DNA of 64,000 bases, taken from NCBI GenBank assembly GCA_007922225.1, contig ML679970.1:37803460-37867459 (forward strand), in the 5' to 3' direction. The stretch is from Emydura subglobosa. Its lineage: Eukaryota > Chordata > Testudines > Chelidae. The position numbers and the translations under genes were made by a program. Shown piece by piece: positions 61,472 to 64,000 of the stretch; within the stretch, counting starts at the first letter, position 1, and each line of letters opens with the position of its first letter. The notes beneath the pieces are model-generated. The model was given only the letters and a program-made list of their open reading frames with translations. It did not search any database and was not told the DNA's origin.

Positions 61472-64000
61472 CTGCAAAGAACAAATCACTGTATCTGACT
61501 AATTTAAATGTTTTCCATTCTTCAATTGTTCAACACTTCTGACAATTACTAAAAATCTTCCTTTCCTACTGTATTAAAAGATCTTCAGAAATATCTTTAA
61601 AATTATGGTCTAAATACTTAATTTATGTCTTATGATTTTTTTTAATACTAAAGATACTTTAAGGCAATAACCTGCAATCATTTTGAAAATTAAAATAGTA
61701 TATAGATAAAGAAAGACAGCATTAAACTACAGTTAAATAGGCATATTCTTAACTAGATGTCTTTACCCTCTGTTAAATGTAACAGACACTGGAGCAATTA
61801 CCACCAAGAATATCAGCACTACTTGAAAGTAAGCTCATTTCTTAAACAAGTTCTAATAACTACTCTTTGCTGAGAAACAGCAATTCCACTAATTTGAAGA
61901 GACGTCTTGGAATAGGCTATTAATTTATTAAACATTCAAGACTTCCTCTCCTATGACAGACTGAGACTGCATTCCACTAATATGGAAAAGGTGCCTTCTT
62001 TGGCTTGCTCAAGTCTAAAGAAAAGGATAGCTATAGAAAAGGCAATTCAATTCATTCCGCTAGACTTTTCTTCATTACATTTTCTTTTCAGCATAAGTGC
62101 TGTCCACCTCTCTCCTGCGCTAGCATCACCATTAATGCAGCTCTATGAGTCAGCAGGTAGATGTATAGACAACTTTGGAAGTGAGGATGAGGCCAAAACT
62201 ATTTCAATAGAGAGATGTCAACTCTTCTGCCTCCCCAACTCCATAAAGGAGGGGAATGAAAGGCACCGAGATGGGGAATGAAACTATTCCCCACACGATG
62301 ATCAAAGGTCCTTGGAAAACCAGAGGCAGTTTTGGGTAAAATGCAACAGTAATAAGATAACTCTTTCACTAATTTTCTGTTAGACACAAAGAAAACCCTA
62401 GAAACAGCACCAAACAAAAACGTCATGCAATAATTAAGCTTAATCTTGAAATAGGTATTTCATTTATAAAGGGAGGAAGCAATAGAAGACAAATGAATCT
62501 TAATTCAGTACTCATCCAGAGTTTACTTTGTTCACAGGCACCTCTAACGCTTCACAACATGGGGATAAAGCCACAAAGAGCCCATCAGGCTGCAAATTGT
62601 TTTGCTCATTTATTGAGGCAAGTATTTTAGAAAATATACTCCTAAAATATAAGCTGAATAGAAATTGCACTGAGCATGGATGAGTCTAAAAATCTTCAAA
62701 CCAAAATAAAATTAGGACCAAAAGCTACAAAAACTGCATTCTAAAAAATAATTCAGTGGCACAGAATTGTTCTGGCTCCTGTTTTAGATGAACAAATTAC
62801 AACAGTAATACTTAGCACATATGCCCCTGATGACAAAGCTGTATAAACACTTGCTAATCCTCACCACCTCATTTGTGAAATAGGAAAGTATGTTTTTCCA
62901 TCTGTAAGATAGGAACAAGTTAAATGACTTTGCCAAGGCCACACAGCAATCAGCTGGTGGATAAAGAATCCCTGCTCCGATGGCAGATCTGGGAGGTGTA
63001 GAAAGAGAGAAATCCCTGTGTCTAGCACTGCCCTAGTCATATCTCTATTTCTCTAGTCCACAGCAGTCTTCTATTCATGGAATTGGTTTTCACCTATACT
63101 ACCAGGAGCACCCACCCTCTTTTCTTTGCTACAAGTTTTATTTGTAAGTTTAGCAGAGGAGTCAATTCAGGTGTCAAAAGAGAAGAACAGGACTGTACAA
63201 CAGGTTTCAATTCCTTTGTCATCATAAGGCCTCCCTCCTCTTCTACTGCCCTTCAAGTCAAGAAACCAGCAACCCATCTACTGCTCCTCCCTACTGCATC
63301 CTATTCTCTTTCTTTGCTCAACTGTCCATAGTTGGCCTTACCTCATAATTTGTAGGTGTGTCAAAGCACTTTAAATTCAGTCAAACTGTTCAGTACTATG
63401 TACATTTTACCTAATTTAACTGGAAAAATAAATTGAGCAATCATCTGTTGAAGATACCGCATGCAAAGCAATCTGCTTGGAAAAACTGAATGAAACATAC
63501 TGGGGTCTAAACTGGCTGAAGCATGTATTTGGGACTGTGTACATGCCTCAAATAGAAAACATGACCAAAGGCATCACATTAAGGCAGACAACTAAATATT
63601 GACCAAGTTTATAAGTGCTTGTAAACAAATGCTAGAAGTCTAAATACTAAGATGGGTAAACCTCAATGCCTAGTAATTAAATGAGGATAGACATCACAAA
63701 AACTTGGTGGAATAATGATAATCAATGGGACACGACAACACCAGAGTACAAAATATGAAAGAGTGACAGAGTAGGTCATGCTGGTGAGGGAGTGGCACAC
63801 TATATGTATAAGGAAGTACAGAGTCAAATATAGTAAAAATCTTAAATGATTCAAACTGTACCATAGAATCTTTATGAATAGAATTCCATGCTTGAATAAT
63901 AAGAGTATAGCAGTAGGAATATACTACCAACCCACTGACAAGGATAGTGATGACTGTAAAATGTTCAGGGAAATTAGAGAAGCTACAAAAACAGAAAATC
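61472..64000. other. NISCH 5' intron (incomplete), no exon found
   Basis: I looked on the minus strand for PX-domain exons (LLPPKK-type motif, YSDF motif) and found none. Holds a SINE-type stretch at 62870-62985 (gactttgccaaggccacaca) and otherwise nothing I recognise. Confidence 0.6.
62870..62985 (-). repeat. Old SINE-type repeat fragment
   Basis: Contains ccatctgtaagataggaaca and gactttgccaaggccacaca, related to 8370-8640. Confidence 0.45.

Overview
The window is vertebrate nuclear DNA: intron-rich genes with GT-AG exons, old tRNA-derived SINEs, CR1 and L2-type LINEs, a DIRS-like retrotransposon and several TIR-bearing MITEs. The repeat set (CR1 with an RT reading FADD, 'GGCCTGGTCTACAC'-type MITEs, a hAT element, DIRS) fits a turtle best, with a crocodilian as second choice. 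That is an inference from repeats; no species can be named from the sequence.

Two protein-coding genes lie head to tail on the minus strand. Right half (30643-61471): NISCH (nischarin / imidazoline receptor I-1). I placed 18 consecutive coding exons whose splice phases all join, from just after the PX domain to the stop codon. They sum to 3915 bp (1304 residues plus stop). The PX-domain exons lie beyond the right edge. A polyadenylation signal sits at 29882-29887. Left part (3676-18414): the 5' end of STAB1 (stabilin-1, a scavenger receptor). It has a signal-peptide exon and eight further exons with cysteine-rich and EGF-like modules, again all in phase. The next exons (fasciclin domains) lie beyond the left edge. 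NISCH followed by STAB1 on one strand is the same order as on human 3p21.

The 11.4 kb between the genes (about 18415-29865) holds no gene I can support. It contains a CA microsatellite, SINE and foldback repeats, two decayed LINE fragments and one MITE. Introns carry most of the mobile DNA. STAB1 intron 7 holds a DIRS-like element and a long-TIR MITE; intron 2 holds a hAT element with a visible 8-bp target duplication. The NISCH introns hold a 2.1 kb CR1 with decayed RT, a second CR1-type element that kept an SGNH-esterase ORF1 joined to a 3' tail, and four MITEs.

No CRISPR array, operon, rRNA, tRNA or new gene system is visible. The points most worth a second look are the shortened disordered linkers of this NISCH, the CR1 esterase ORF1 without its RT, the intronic DIRS element, and an unexplained 46-codon stub at about 482-622.
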